Assembly (NCBI RefSeq): GCF_028613635.1
Contig: NZ_JAQRMY010000003.1
Coordinates: 802,514 to 866,513, forward strand
Direction: 5' to 3'
Length of the DNA stretch: 64,000 bases
From: Devosia sp. ZB163
GTDB taxonomy: Bacteria; Pseudomonadota; Alphaproteobacteria; Rhizobiales; Devosiaceae
Program-made: the position numbers and the translations under genes
The notes under the pieces: generated by a model
What the model was told of the DNA's origin: nothing
Seen by the model: the letters and a program-made list of their open reading frames with translations, nothing else
The model's database searches: none
Shown here: piece by piece, positions 1-8,553 of the stretch
Position numbering within the stretch: the first letter of the stretch is position 1
How the letters are laid out: each line of letters starts with the position of its first letter

Positions 1-97
1 TCGCAGCGTCGGTACGGGGGAACTCGCGGATGACCTCCTCGGGAGTTCGGAGTTCTCGCAGTTCCTTGATGCGCAGATCGTCGGTGGATTTCAGCAT
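1..97 (-). CDS. aroG: 3-deoxy-7-phosphoheptulonate synthase, N-terminal fragment
   Basis: Only the first 32 codons lie in the window; the gene runs off the left edge. The readable N-terminus contains DDLRIKELREL followed by a PEEVIREFP-like stretch, matching the start of AroG/AroF-type class I DAHP synthases (E. coli AroG has DDLRIKEIKEL). The enzyme condenses phosphoenolpyruvate and erythrose-4-phosphate as the first shikimate-pathway step. A GAGGAG ribosome-binding site sits about 11 nt before the ATG. Upstream are a leader peptide and a terminator, so expression is probably controlled by attenuation. Feedback-site residues are outside the window. Confidence 0.85.
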   Translation of the reverse strand, partial: MLKSTDDLRIKELRELRTPEEVIREFPRTDAA

Positions 98-137
98 TTG
101 TCGTCGGCTCCTCGGGGGATTTTCGGGCACCGGCGAC

Positions 138-163
138 AAAAAAGCCGCCAGTTGCTGGCGGCT
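138..163 (-). terminator. Intrinsic terminator (attenuator) before aroG
   Basis: On the minus strand, a 9-bp stem (arms 155-163 and 143-151, AGCCGCCAG and its complement) with a 3-nt loop is followed by six U residues. It lies between the leader peptide (ends at 194) and the aroG start (97), where it can only act as a premature terminator. The left arm carries GCCAGC, which can also pair with GCTGGC at 214-219 inside the leader reading frame, giving a candidate antiterminator. Confidence 0.8.
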
Positions 164-193
164 CTTCGGGTCTACTATCGCTTGGTCTTCAGA

Positions 194-268
194 TCAAACG
201 CGCCCCTCCGGCTGCCAGCGGCTTCCGTTGCTAAAGTACCAATAGAAGAAGGTGGCGCGGAGGTTCAT
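194..268 (-). CDS. Aromatic-codon-rich leader peptide (24 aa) of the aroG attenuator
   Basis: A 24-residue ORF starts with ATG at 268 and ends with TGA at 194-196. Residues 7-12 read FFYWYF, six consecutive aromatic codons (Phe-Phe-Tyr-Trp-Tyr-Phe), and another Trp is at position 18. An intrinsic terminator follows 31 nt after the stop, and aroG begins after that. This is the standard layout of ribosome-mediated attenuation: scarcity of charged aromatic tRNAs would stall the ribosome on codons 7-12 and favour read-through into aroG. The reading frame and terminator are seen directly; the mechanism is inferred. Confidence 0.85.
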   Translation of the reverse strand: MNLRATFFYWYFSNGSRWQPEGRV

Positions 269-338
269 GGGCGCAACTCTTAGCTCAGAGGCGGGAGCTT
301 GTCACGGGGTTGCGCTCATCCGTTCGTCGGATACGTGC

Positions 339-797
339 TCAGTTTGCCTCACTGTCCTTGCCGGCGGCGGACTTTATTGCGGCGAGGACGCGCATGGTCG
401 CCTCGATATCGGCGGCAGGCAGGGCCGAGAAGACCTGCCGGCGGAGTGCCTGGACGTCCTCGTTAACCTCGGCCACGACTTCGCGGCCGCGCGGGGTCAG
501 CGAGACGGAGTTGGCGCGGCGGTCTGTGGGGTCGGGCTCGCGGGTGACGAGGCTGGAGCCCTCCAGCTCATCGAGCAGGCGGACGAGCGATGCACCTTCG
601 ATGCCGATGGCATCGGCGAGGGCGTTCTGCCTGACGTTCTCGCCCATGCGGTCGATCCAGATGAGGGGGGCCGAGGCCGCCTCGGAAACGCCATGCCGAG
701 CGGCGACCTCCCGGGCCATCTTGCGCCAGAGCCGACCGGCCAGCAGCAGGTCGCGCGTCATGTCTCGCAGGGTGTTCTGGGGATCGGTGTGCGCCAT
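339..797 (-). CDS. MarR-family transcriptional regulator
   Basis: A 152-residue protein of normal length for MarR dimers. The winged helix-turn-helix spans about residues 35-105: a DNA-recognition helix around ADAIGIEGASLVRLLDELE and the wing DPTDRRANSVSLTPRG, whose D-x-R motif is characteristic of the family. It is transcribed divergently from the ABC permease genes at 876, with 78 nt between the starts, so it could control them or its own promoter. The ligand cannot be predicted. The protein could also regulate a distant efflux system. Confidence 0.85.
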   Translation of the reverse strand: MAHTDPQNTLRDMTRDLLLAGRLWRKMAREVAARHGVSEAASAPLIWIDRMGENVRQNALADAIGIEGASLVRLLDELEGSSLVTREPDPTDRRANSVSLTPRGREVVAEVNEDVQALRRQVFSALPAADIEATMRVLAAIKSAAGKDSEAN

Positions 798-875
798 GGG
801 CGAGGTATCCTCATTTGCAGGACAATGGCACTACGTGATTGACCGGGCCACGCATAGGCCCCAAAAGCCGCGGCG

Positions 876-1724
876 ATGACCAAGTTGCGGACGAAGCACG
901 ACAATCGCACGGCGCTGCTCCTGGTGGCGCCGTTCGTCATCGTCTACGCCGCGCTATTTCTTTACCCCACGCTGCAGATGCTGGCGATGAGCCTGACCAA
1001 CGGGCAGCTCATCCTGCCCGGCGAGTTCGTGGGCCTCGACAACTATCTCAAGCTCTTCCGCGACTGGCGGTTCGGCAACTCAGTCCGCAACACAGCCTAT
1101 TTCGTGGGGCTGACGGTGGTGCCGGGGACGCTCCTGGGCCTCGCCTTCGCCATGCTCGTGGTGCGGCTCAAGGGGCTGTGGCAGGCGGTGGTGCTTGCAG
1201 CGTTCTTCCTGCCCTACATCCTGCCGGTCACGACGGTGACGACGATCTGGAGCTGGTTTGCCTACGGCCCGGGCCAGCTCGTCCTCCCCGAGCGGGTGCT
1301 GGCGACCCCGGCCTGGGTGCTGCCCATGGCGGCGGTAATCACGGTCTGGTGGACGGTCGGCTTCAACGTGCTGCTGTTCATGGCGGGCCTCAAGAACATC
1401 CCGGCCGAGCTCTACGAGGCGGCGCGGCTTGACGGGGCAGGGCGCTGGGCGCAGTTCCGCAACATAACCTGGCCGCTGATCTGGCCGGTGACGGCGCTGG
1501 TGCTGACCATCCAGCTGATCACGCAGATCAAGGTGTTCGACCAGGTGTACCTCCTGGTGCAGGGCGGCCGCGTCGACGCCACGATGGTGCTGGTGCAGTA
1601 CATCTACACGCTGGCTTTCCAGCGTAACCAGGGCGGCTATGCGGCGACGGTCGCGGTGGCGCTGTTCGTCCTCGTGGCGGTGCTCTCGGTGCTGCAGTTC
1701 CAGCTGTTGAGGTCGCGGCGATGA
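876..1724 (+). CDS. Carbohydrate ABC transporter permease, MalF/UgpA type
   Basis: A 282-residue inner-membrane protein with about six hydrophobic segments, the first at residues 12-37. The conserved cytoplasmic EAA loop at residues 181-200 (EAARLDGAGRWAQFRNITWP) docks onto the ATPase subunit. This is the first permease of a CUT1-type sugar or polyol importer. Its stop overlaps the start of the next permease (ATGA at 1721-1724), so the two are translationally coupled. No substrate-binding protein or ATPase gene follows or precedes it here, which is unusual. Confidence 0.9.
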   Translation: MTKLRTKHDNRTALLLVAPFVIVYAALFLYPTLQMLAMSLTNGQLILPGEFVGLDNYLKLFRDWRFGNSVRNTAYFVGLTVVPGTLLGLAFAMLVVRLKGLWQAVVLAAFFLPYILPVTTVTTIWSWFAYGPGQLVLPERVLATPAWVLPMAAVITVWWTVGFNVLLFMAGLKNIPAELYEAARLDGAGRWAQFRNITWPLIWPVTALVLTIQLITQIKVFDQVYLLVQGGRVDATMVLVQYIYTLAFQRNQGGYAATVAVALFVLVAVLSVLQFQLLRSRR

Positions 1725-2518
1725 TCCGGCGGCTCAACCTTGCCGGGCTGGTGCTCGCCCTGCTCACGCTCGCTGCCAGCGTGGCCTGGGCCTATCCGCT
1801 GGTCTGGGCGATCCGGACAACCGTGGTGCCACGGGCGGATGGATCGGTGTGGGATGGTCTCGCGGTCTACGCCAATGCGCTGTTCAACTCGCCGATCGGG
1901 CTCTGGTACTTCAACTCGCTGGTGACTTCGGGAACCGTCACGGCAGTGGTGATCGGCATCAGCGCGGCTGCGGGCTACGCGATCTCGCAGCTCGAGTTCC
2001 ACGGCCGGAAGCTGCTCTGGTACACGATCCTCGCGAGCTTCATGATCCCGGTGCAGGCGCTGATCGTGAACCACTTCCTGCTGATGAACAGCTGGAAGCT
2101 CATCAACACCTGGGCCGGCGTGATCCTGCCGCAGCTGATCGCTCCGGTGGCGGTGATCGTCTACAAGCAGTTCTTCGACAGCATGCCCAAGGAGTTGAGC
2201 GAGGCCGCCCGGGTCGATGGGGCGAGTCATGCGCGGGTGCTGTGGAGCATCTACCTGCCTGCCAACTGGGGGGTGACGGCGGCGCTGGCCATCATCGTCT
2301 TCATCGGGGCGTGGAATGCGTTCCTGTGGCCATTCCTCGTGGTGACGAAGGAACCGCTGATGAACATCACGGTGGCGATCGGGCAAGCCGAGCAGTATCT
2401 CGGCGTGAGCGGGCTGGCGGCGGCGCTGCTCGCCGGATTGCCGGTGGCGGTCGTCTACCTCGTGTTCCAGCGCAAGGTGACCGAGGCGATCATGCTCTCG
2501 AGCGGCATCAAGGGTTAA
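1721..2518 (+). CDS. Carbohydrate ABC transporter permease, MalG/UgpE type
   Basis: A 265-residue membrane protein, second partner of the heterodimeric CUT1 importer. The EAA motif lies at residues 161-180 (EAARVDGASHARVLWSIYLP), and the C-terminus IMLSSGIKG is typical of MalG-like permeases (usually ...GLTAGAVKG). It overlaps the upstream permease by four bases. The following gene is an unrelated DUF1127 protein with its own ribosome-binding site, so the transporter operon ends here without binding protein or ATPase. Confidence 0.9.
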   Translation: MIRRLNLAGLVLALLTLAASVAWAYPLVWAIRTTVVPRADGSVWDGLAVYANALFNSPIGLWYFNSLVTSGTVTAVVIGISAAAGYAISQLEFHGRKLLWYTILASFMIPVQALIVNHFLLMNSWKLINTWAGVILPQLIAPVAVIVYKQFFDSMPKELSEAARVDGASHARVLWSIYLPANWGVTAALAIIVFIGAWNAFLWPFLVVTKEPLMNITVAIGQAEQYLGVSGLAAALLAGLPVAVVYLVFQRKVTEAIMLSSGIKG

Positions 2519-2647
2519 GCTGAACGGAAACTTAGCGGCGGTTAACAGGGCTTGCGCTGCGCGCATAGCTCGGGTGCGAAATACACTACTGGTCCGGTCG
2601 GGTTGGTGGCCCTATATCCAGGTCACCAAACAGAAGGGGACAAGAAA

Positions 2648-2791
2648 ATGAACATCCGCCAGAAGCTTTCGCAGATCGCCGCCTACAACCGCACCGTCCG
2701 TGAGCTGTCGCAGCTGAGCAATACCCAGCTCCGCGACCTCGGCATCACCCGCGAAGACATCAAGTCGGTCGCGCGGACCGCGGCTAACTAA
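2648..2791 (+). CDS. DUF1127 small protein
   Basis: A 47-residue protein. The core, with ELSQLSNTQLRDLGITREDI, is the DUF1127 (YjiS-like) signature: an Arg/Leu-rich amphipathic helix followed by LRDLGI-R-DI. Such proteins are common in Hyphomicrobiales, where members have been linked to RNA turnover and phosphate or carbon metabolism. The ATG at 2648 has AGAAGGGGA 8 nt upstream, which decides against a longer in-frame start at 2552. A strong terminator follows at 2819-2848, so it is probably a monocistronic short transcript. Confidence 0.85.
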   Translation: MNIRQKLSQIAAYNRTVRELSQLSNTQLRDLGITREDIKSVARTAAN

Positions 2792-2818
2792 GTAGCGATC
2801 TCAGCGATGAGAAGAACG

Positions 2819-2848
2819 AAGGCGCCCATCGGGCGCCTTTTGTTTTTT
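2819..2848 (+). terminator. Intrinsic terminator after the DUF1127 gene
   Basis: A 9-bp stem AAGGCGCCC/GGGCGCCTT (2819-2827 with 2831-2839), a 3-nt loop and a U-rich tail (TTTTGTTTTTT) lie 28 nt past the stop codon. Confidence 0.9.
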
Positions 2849-2892
2849 CCGAAGCTGATGACAGTGTTGGATGTACTTCTGTTGCGTGAGAA

Positions 2893-2975
2893 ATGGGTCC
2901 GCGGGTCAAGCCCGCGGATGACGGTGAAGGGGGAGCCCAGAGCGCCCGCCTGATCTCTGCCTGCGCTGGGATGAC
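2893..2975. repeat. Dispersed intergenic palindrome
   Basis: ATGGGTCCGCGGGTCAAG followed by CCCGCGGATGAC forms a near-perfect inverted repeat. A second, degenerate half (CCTGCGCTGGGATGAC) lies around 2960-2975. The same element recurs at 13778-13810 and 13945-14025. It is of the type scattered between genes in many Hyphomicrobiales genomes. Confidence 0.7.
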
Positions 2976-3045
2976 GGCGGTGGTCGAGGGAGCGACATCG
3001 CCCCAGCCCCCGCATGGGAGGAGATGAGGCGGCGCCTTTGCTGGC

Positions 3046-3648
3046 CTAAGCCGCCCTGGCGTAGGGGCGGGTGTCGATGATCTGGCCGGTGGCGGTGCCT
3101 TCGACGGCTTCGAGGTAGCCCTTGGCGGTATCCTCGGGGGTCATGCGCGCGACCTTGCCGGCGTTCCACTCGGGCGCGCCGACGAGCGGCGGGCTGACTA
3201 GGTTGATGCGGATGCCGCGCGGCAGCTCGATCGCCGCGGCGCGGGTGAAACCCTCGAGGCCGGCGTTGACGGTGGCGATGGCGGCGACGTTGGGGACGGG
3301 CTCGCGGGCCCACCAGCCGGCGGTGAGGGTGATCGAGCCGTTGTCGCGCAGGTAGGCCGGGGCGATGCGGGCGAGGTTGATCTGGCCCATCAGCTTGTAG
3401 TCGAAGCTCATCTGGAAATCGGCGGGCGTGAGATCGGCGAGCGGCTTGTAGGCTGCGCCACCGGCGGCGCTGATGATGGCATCGACCGGACCGACGGACT
3501 TGAGCAGCGCTTCAACGCTGGCGGTATCCTGGATGTCGGCCTTGTGCGGGCCGTTTCGCGAGGCGGAAATCACCTCGTGGCGGGGCGACAGGGCGGAGAC
3601 GACGGCCTTGCCGATGGTGCCGGTGGCACCAATGACGATGATCTTCAT
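3046..3648 (-). CDS. Short-chain dehydrogenase/reductase, divergent active site
   Basis: A 200-residue Rossmann-fold protein with the nucleotide-binding motif GATGTIG at residues 7-13 and arginine SR after the second strand, suggesting NADP(H). The usual catalytic Tyr-x-x-x-Lys is absent: after the serine strand (SITLTAGWWAREPVPN) the sequence AAIATVNAGLEGF takes its place. The N-terminal region resembles SDRs annotated simply as short-chain dehydrogenase, so the reaction is unknown. The ATG at 3648 was chosen because AAGGA lies 6 nt before it; a longer frame to 3705 has no such site. It lies downstream of uvrC on the same strand. Confidence 0.75.
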   Translation of the reverse strand: MKIIVIGATGTIGKAVVSALSPRHEVISASRNGPHKADIQDTASVEALLKSVGPVDAIISAAGGAAYKPLADLTPADFQMSFDYKLMGQINLARIAPAYLRDNGSITLTAGWWAREPVPNVAAIATVNAGLEGFTRAAAIELPRGIRINLVSPPLVGAPEWNAGKVARMTPEDTAKGYLEAVEGTATGQIIDTRPYARAA

Positions 3649-3678
3649 AGCAATGTCCTTGATGGAAACGCGTGCTGG

Positions 3679-3732
3679 GGTCGCCCCCTCCACCATGCTT
3701 CGCATGGTCCCCCTCCCCCGCCACGCGGGGGA
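3679..3732. repeat. GC-rich intergenic palindromic repeat
   Basis: Two adjacent hairpins, CCATGCTTCGCATGG and CCTCCCCCGCCACGCGGGGGAGG, lie between the SDR gene and uvrC. A related element is at 38771-38815 (ACGCTATGCGT with CCGCCCCTGCAAGCGGGAG). This is a dispersed Hyphomicrobiales-type repeat and could also act as a weak terminator for uvrC. Confidence 0.6.
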
Positions 3733-3752
3733 GGATCAAGAGAGATGCGCGA

Positions 3753-5630
3753 CTAACTCCCGTTGAAGTGGTCGTAGATCTGCTGGGCGAGCTGGGTCGA
3801 CACACCGGGCACCGAGGCCAGGTCCGCGAGCGCGGCTCTGCCAACCGCTTTGGCCGAGCCAAAGCGTTGAAGCAACGCACGTTTTCGTGTTGGCCCGATC
3901 CCCTCGATTTCGTCGAGCGGGTTCTTGATCACGTCCTTCTTGCGCTTGGCGCGGTGGGTGCCGATGGCGAAGCGGTGGGCTTCGTCGCGCAGGCGCTGGA
4001 CGTAATAGAGGACCGGGTCGCGGTGCGGCAGCATGAAGGGCTCGCGGCCCTCCATGTGGAACTTCTCACGGCCGGCGTCGCGCTCCTCACCCTTGGCGAT
4101 GCCGATGAAGGTGACCTCCTTGGGGAGGTTGAGCTGGGCAATGACTTCGCGGACCGCGTTGAGCTGGCCGGCGCCGCCGTCGATGAAGACGACGTCGGGC
4201 CAATCGGGCATGCCGGTGTTCTCGTCCTCGGCCTCGACCGGGCTCTCGTTGGCGAGGCGGGTAAAGCGGCGCGTCAGCACCTCGCGCATCATGCCGAAGT
4301 CGTCCCCGGGGGTGATATCGGTCGAGCGGATGTTGAACGTGCGATAGTACTTCTTGTCGAGACCTTCCTCACCCGCGACGATCATCGCACCGACGGCGTT
4401 GGTGCCGGAGATATGAGAGTTGTCGTAGACCTCGATGCGGCGCGGCGGCTCGTCGAGGCCGAACAGGGTGGCGACGCCCTCGAGCAGGGTCTTCTGCGTC
4501 GCGCCTTCGGCGAGCTGGCGGCCGAGCGCTTCGCGGGCGTTGTTGAGGGCGTGCTGGACCAGGTCCTTCTTCTCGCCGCGCTGCGGGGTCTGGATCGAGA
4601 CTTTTGAGCCGAGGCGGGCGGACAGCGCCTCCTCCATCAGGTCCTTCTCGCTGAGCTCGTGCGAGAGGAGGATCTGCTTGGGCGGGGTGCGGTCTTCGTA
4701 GAACTGGCTGATGAAGGCTTCGAGCACTTCGGCGTCGCTGAGCGAGGCGTCGGCGCGCGGGCGGAAGGCGTGATTGCCCCAGTTCTGGAAGGCGCGGAAG
4801 AAGAACACCTGGACGCAGAACTGCCCGGCCTCGTGGCCGATGGCGAAGACGTCGGCTTCCTCGACGGTCTTGGCGGCGACGTCGCCCTGCGACTGGACGA
4901 GGGCGAGGGCCGAGAGGCGATCGCGGAGCAGGGCGGCGCGCTCGAAATCGAGGTTCTCGGCAGCAACGTTCATGTCGGCGGCGAGGTGATCCTGCACGGA
5001 CTTCGACTTGCCGGAGAGGAACTGGCGGGCTTCCTCGACCAGCTCGTTGTAGTCGGTGATCGAGATTTCGCCGGTGCAGGGGGCCGAGCAGCGCTTGATC
5101 TGGTGCAGCATGCAGGGGCGGGTGCGGGCCTTGTAGAAGCTGTCCGAACAGGTGCGGAGCAGGAAGGCGCGCTGCAGGGCGGTGATGGTGCGCTTGACCG
5201 CCAGAGCAGAGGCGAAGGGGCCGAAATAGTGACCCTTGATGCGGCGGGTGCCGCGGTGCTTCTTCAGTTCGGCGGCTTCGTGCTCGGTGGCGATGAGGAT
5301 GTAGGGGAAGCTCTTGTCGTCGCGCAGCAGCACGTTGAAGCGCGGCTTCAGGCGCTTGATCAGGTTGGCTTCGAGCAGCAGCGCTTCGGCTTCCGTCTCG
5401 GTGCGCACGAACTCCATGTTGCGCGTGGCTTCGATCATCCGGCGGATGCGGATGTCGAGGCCCTCGGGGCGGGTGTAGTTGGTGACGCGCGCCTTGAGGT
5501 TGCGCGCCTTGCCGACATAGACGACCTCGCCAGCCTCGTCGAACATCCGGTAGACGCCGGGCGAGGTGGGCAGGGTTTTCACGAAAGTCTTGATGACTTC
5601 CGCGCCGTGAAGGGGAGGCGTGTCGGTCAT
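3753..5630 (-). CDS. uvrC: UvrABC excinuclease subunit C
   Basis: A 625-residue protein in the usual UvrC range. In order it has the GIY-YIG nuclease domain (SPGVYRMFD then VVYVGKA, near residues 20-45), a Cys-rich segment (CSAPCTGEI), a UVR motif that binds UvrB ([13 protein letters not shown]), the RNase H-like 5' nuclease domain ([17 protein letters not shown]), and C-terminal helix-hairpin-helix motifs ([21 protein letters not shown]). It makes both incisions in nucleotide-excision repair. The start MTDTPPL at 5630 overlaps the stop of the upstream SDR gene (ATGA 5627-5630), so it is preferred over an in-frame ATG at 5666. Partner uvrB is at 17420-20074. Confidence 0.95.
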   Translation of the reverse strand: MTDTPPLHGAEVIKTFVKTLPTSPGVYRMFDEAGEVVYVGKARNLKARVTNYTRPEGLDIRIRRMIEATRNMEFVRTETEAEALLLEANLIKRLKPRFNVLLRDDKSFPYILIATEHEAAELKKHRGTRRIKGHYFGPFASALAVKRTITALQRAFLLRTCSDSFYKARTRPCMLHQIKRCSAPCTGEISITDYNELVEEARQFLSGKSKSVQDHLAADMNVAAENLDFERAALLRDRLSALALVQSQGDVAAKTVEEADVFAIGHEAGQFCVQVFFFRAFQNWGNHAFRPRADASLSDAEVLEAFISQFYEDRTPPKQILLSHELSEKDLMEEALSARLGSKVSIQTPQRGEKKDLVQHALNNAREALGRQLAEGATQKTLLEGVATLFGLDEPPRRIEVYDNSHISGTNAVGAMIVAGEEGLDKKYYRTFNIRSTDITPGDDFGMMREVLTRRFTRLANESPVEAEDENTGMPDWPDVVFIDGGAGQLNAVREVIAQLNLPKEVTFIGIAKGEERDAGREKFHMEGREPFMLPHRDPVLYYVQRLRDEAHRFAIGTHRAKRKKDVIKNPLDEIEGIGPTRKRALLQRFGSAKAVGRAALADLASVPGVSTQLAQQIYDHFNGS

Positions 5631-6418
5631 GTGCGCCTCGGAGTGGGGCCGCGGCGGGCGGGCCATTCGATGTGCTCGCCGCCGTCGAGGACGATCATCT
5701 GGCCGGTCATGGTGTCGAGCGTGAGGATCGCGGCGACGCCATCGGCAATGCCGTCGGCATCGGCACTTCGGCCGAGTGGTAGCTCGGTAAGGCGGCGGGC
5801 GTGGGCTTCGGGCGAGACGTGCGGCGGCGGCACGGTGGGGCCGGGGCCGATGGCGTTGACCCGGATGCGCGGAGCGAGCGATTGGGCGAGGGTGCGCGTC
5901 ATGGTCCAGAGCACGGCCTTCGACAGGGTGTAGCTGAAGAAGGCAGGCGACAGATCGAGGACACGCTCGTCGATTATGTTGATGATGTTGCCGCTGGCAT
6001 CGGCCCGCAGTTGGGCAGCGAAATCACGCGCCAGGAAGGCCGGGGCCTCGGCGTGGACGGCGAAGTGGGCGTCCCATAGCGCCTCGTCGAGATCGGCGAC
6101 GGCGTCACGCTCGAAGATCGAGGCGTTGTTGACGAGGAGCGTGAGCGGGCCGAAGGCCTTCGCCGCATCGGCAATGAGGCGGCTGCGCTGGGCGCGGTCC
6201 GCCAGATCGGCGCCGATTGTCGCCGCGCGCCCGCCTGCTTCGCGGATGGCTGCGGCGACGGCTTCGGCTTTGTCGGCTGAGCTTCTGTAGTGCACGACCA
6301 CGGACCAGCCATCGGCGGCGAGACGGCGCGCGATGGCGGCACCGACGCGATCGGCGGCACCGGTGACGAGAGCGACCCGGCTGATGTCGGCCGGCTGATT
6401 TGCGGATGCGGATGTCAT
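5627..6418 (-). CDS. SDR-family oxidoreductase, pteridine-reductase-like
   Basis: A 263-residue short-chain dehydrogenase with [12 protein letters not shown] for cofactor binding near residue 20, NNAS at the end of strand 4, and catalytic YTLSK. The motif [11 protein letters not shown] and the overall look suggest FolM/PTR1-like dihydropteridine reductases, but this is tentative. The start MTSASANQ at 6418 fits better than the upstream ATG at 6565, whose first 49 residues lack SDR character. It is coupled by a 4-nt overlap to uvrC, so both are probably cotranscribed. Confidence 0.8.
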   Translation of the reverse strand: MTSASANQPADISRVALVTGAADRVGAAIARRLAADGWSVVVHYRSSADKAEAVAAAIREAGGRAATIGADLADRAQRSRLIADAAKAFGPLTLLVNNASIFERDAVADLDEALWDAHFAVHAEAPAFLARDFAAQLRADASGNIINIIDERVLDLSPAFFSYTLSKAVLWTMTRTLAQSLAPRIRVNAIGPGPTVPPPHVSPEAHARRLTELPLGRSADADGIADGVAAILTLDTMTGQMIVLDGGEHIEWPARRGPTPRRT

Positions 6419-6679
6419 GAGTCGAGCAGGAATGTAGGCGTTTCGGACACGGCGTTCAATTCGGGGCACGGGATTGCCGTCAGCACGGTCAAGGGACGCG
6501 CCTGACAAGTCGGGTGGCTCGAATACATGCGGCCGGCAGATCGCGTGCAAGTAGTCGATATCCACTACTTACTGATGCAAAGGACTGTAGCAGCTACCGA
6601 CTCTCTCAACATGCGCCTATGCTTGCCGGGCGAGTTGGGGGCCACCCTGGCTTCCAATGCTGGATACGAGGAGCGTCCA

Positions 6680-7003
6680 ATGGAAGCAATTGTCTCTATT
6701 CTGGTGCAACTGGTTGCCGGTGGTGTCGGCGGAAACGGACTTGCAGCTGTCGTGAAGCAGGTCAATCTCGGGCCGACCGGCAATACGATCGCCGGGGCGA
6801 TCGGTGGTTGGCTGGGGACCTGGCTGGCTACGCAGGTGCCCGGGCTCAGCGGCCTGGTCGGTGGCGCGGCCGCCGCGGCGGGTGCGGGCGGGCTCGACAT
6901 TGCTGCACTGGCCGGGCAGGGGCTCACCGGTCTTATCGGTGGCGGCGTCCTTACGGCGATCGCCGGGCTCATCAAGAATGCTACTATGAAGAGCAGCACG
7001 TAA
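6680..7003 (+). CDS. Small glycine/alanine-rich membrane protein
   Basis: A 107-residue protein starting MEAIVSILVQLVAGG with CGAGGAG 7 nt before the ATG. It is dominated by Gly, Ala, Leu and Ile in three hydrophobic stretches (residues 3-20, 37-70 and 75-100), consistent with glycine-zipper-like membrane insertion. I do not recognise the family precisely. It is a single gene with an inverted repeat after it. Confidence 0.65.
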   Translation: MEAIVSILVQLVAGGVGGNGLAAVVKQVNLGPTGNTIAGAIGGWLGTWLATQVPGLSGLVGGAAAAAGAGGLDIAALAGQGLTGLIGGGVLTAIAGLIKNATMKSST

Positions 7004-7023
7004 CCGGCATAGTGTGATGGTCA

Positions 7024-7046
7024 GCCCCGGACCGCCGGTCCGGGGC
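7024..7046. terminator. Hairpin between the small membrane protein and the DMT transporter
   Basis: GCCCCGGAC and its complement GTCCGGGGC form a 9-10 bp stem around a short loop, 21 nt after the stop. The tail ATTTCTTC is only weakly U-rich, so termination may be partial. Confidence 0.5.
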
Positions 7047-7068
7047 ATTTCTTCGTCCAGAGTTTCCC

Positions 7069-8016
7069 ATGACAAAGCCCACTCGAGGGCAAACGCGCCG
7101 TCGGGCCGACAATGTCGCGCTCGGCATCGGCCTCACCCTTTTCGCCATCGTCATCTTCGGCATCCAGGACGCGGTATCGAAGTCGCTGGTGCAGACGCAT
7201 TCGCCGTTCCAGCTGGCAATGATCCGCTTCTGGGCATTCGCGGCGTTCTCGTTGGTGCTGGTCGCCCGGCAGGGACCGCTCAAGGAAGCCTTTCGTTCGA
7301 AGTATCCCTGGCTGCAGTGGTTGCGGGCCCTGCTGCTGGTGGTCGACATCTGGGCTTTCGCGATTGCGCTGAAGACCGTGCCGCTCGCCGAGCTGCAGGC
7401 GGTGGTGCTGGTCTATCCGCTGATGGCGACGCTGGTGGCGGTTCCCATCCTCGGCGAGAAGGTCGGGGTGTTCCGGATGGTGGCGGTGTTCATCGGCTTC
7501 TGCGGTGCACTGGTAATCGTCCGGCCCGGCGGGCTGCCGATCGATGGAGGCGTAATGTTCGCCATGCTCTCGGCGGCGAGCTACGCGGTCTACATCGCGC
7601 TGACGCGCAAGGTTTCGAGTACGGACACGACTGCGACCAGCATGGTCTATGTCGGGGTCGGCGGGCTGATCCTCACGACGGCGGTCGGCGTATTCTTCTG
7701 GGAGCCGATGGACCTGGCGGCGATGCTGCAGATGGGTCTCGTCATGGTGACCTCCACCGCGGCGCACGGGCTGATGATGGTGGCGCTGTCGCGTGCGCCC
7801 GCCAGCACGCTGCAGCCGTTCAACTACTTCGCTCTGCCCTGGGGCATATTCCTCAGCTACCAGTTTTTCGGCCACCTGATCGATCCCGTCGCCCTGATCG
7901 GCGGTGGCGTGATCGTGGGCGCGGGGCTCGTGGTGATGGCGCGGGAGCGGCACCTCAGCCGGCAGGGCAAGAAGATCGCGCCGACCGAAGCCGAGGAAGA
8001 GTATCTGCCGCACTGA
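7069..8016 (+). CDS. DMT-superfamily (EamA) transporter
   Basis: A 315-residue protein with about ten hydrophobic helices arranged as two EamA repeats of five, the second starting near residue 165. A basic N-terminus (KPTRGQTRRRADN) sits before helix 1. The family exports amino acids, purines or small metabolites; substrate cannot be predicted. It is distinct from the DMT pair at 35136-37003. It ends with a charged cytoplasmic tail (PTEAEEEYLPH). No operon partner is visible. Confidence 0.88.
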   Translation: MTKPTRGQTRRRADNVALGIGLTLFAIVIFGIQDAVSKSLVQTHSPFQLAMIRFWAFAAFSLVLVARQGPLKEAFRSKYPWLQWLRALLLVVDIWAFAIALKTVPLAELQAVVLVYPLMATLVAVPILGEKVGVFRMVAVFIGFCGALVIVRPGGLPIDGGVMFAMLSAASYAVYIALTRKVSSTDTTATSMVYVGVGGLILTTAVGVFFWEPMDLAAMLQMGLVMVTSTAAHGLMMVALSRAPASTLQPFNYFALPWGIFLSYQFFGHLIDPVALIGGGVIVGAGLVVMARERHLSRQGKKIAPTEAEEEYLPH

Positions 8017-8102
8017 TGCTGTCCGCCACGTCTTGAATCGCGGGGCAACCGGGGACATCTGAATCGCGGGGGCGATGGGGCCCCGGTGAAGGGAAACCGT
8101 CG

Positions 8103-8534
8103 ATGGTCGTTCTGCTTGAAATCGCCTTGGCGCTGGGGCTGGTCGGGCTCGTCGTCAGCTATTTCTTCCGGGGCCGCCGTGACGCCGAGCGGCAGGACGT
8201 CATCGAGCGCCGGGTCGAGGCCTACATGCAGACCATCCGCCGCGAGGGCGGCAATGGCGAACTGGCGCGGATGGGCGACCTCGAGCTGCGCGACCTTCTG
8301 CTGTCGGCTGCTCGCAACCTCAGAATCCAAGCCGAACGGCGCTGGTATATCCTGCTGGGTGGTGCGGCTGCGGCCGTGCTCGCAGCCATTGCCGTCGGCA
8401 CCGAGGAAGGGACGCGCGGCTTCGGCATCGTGCTCGTGGTGGCGGCGGTGGTGCTTTACGAGTTCCTCGGCCGGCGGATGCGTGAGCCGCTGGCGGCGAG
8501 GGGCATCGACGTGGAGCGCCTGCGGGTAGAATAG
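8103..8534 (+). CDS. Hypothetical protein with three membrane segments
   Basis: A 143-residue protein. Residues 2-20 form one membrane helix, a charged region (residues 24-80, DAERQDVIERRVEAYMQTIRRE) follows, and two helices lie at about 82-98 and 107-122. GAAGGG precedes the ATG. It is not recognised as a named family. The convergent gene at 8554 ends 20 nt downstream. Confidence 0.65.
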   Translation: MVVLLEIALALGLVGLVVSYFFRGRRDAERQDVIERRVEAYMQTIRREGGNGELARMGDLELRDLLLSAARNLRIQAERRWYILLGGAAAAVLAAIAVGTEEGTRGFGIVLVVAAVVLYEFLGRRMREPLAARGIDVERLRVE

Positions 8535-8553
8535 CGACCCTAGCGTCCGGCGG

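Noticed and set aside
1637..2566. A 309-codon minus-strand frame
   Set aside because: It is antisense to the second ABC permease, rich in His, Arg and Asp, and typical of a shadow frame.
2552..2647. Longer N-terminus for the DUF1127 protein
   Set aside because: The family starts at MNIRQ and the ribosome-binding site is at 2632-2639.
7021..8058. A 345-codon minus-strand frame
   Set aside because: It is antisense to the DMT transporter and of shadow composition.
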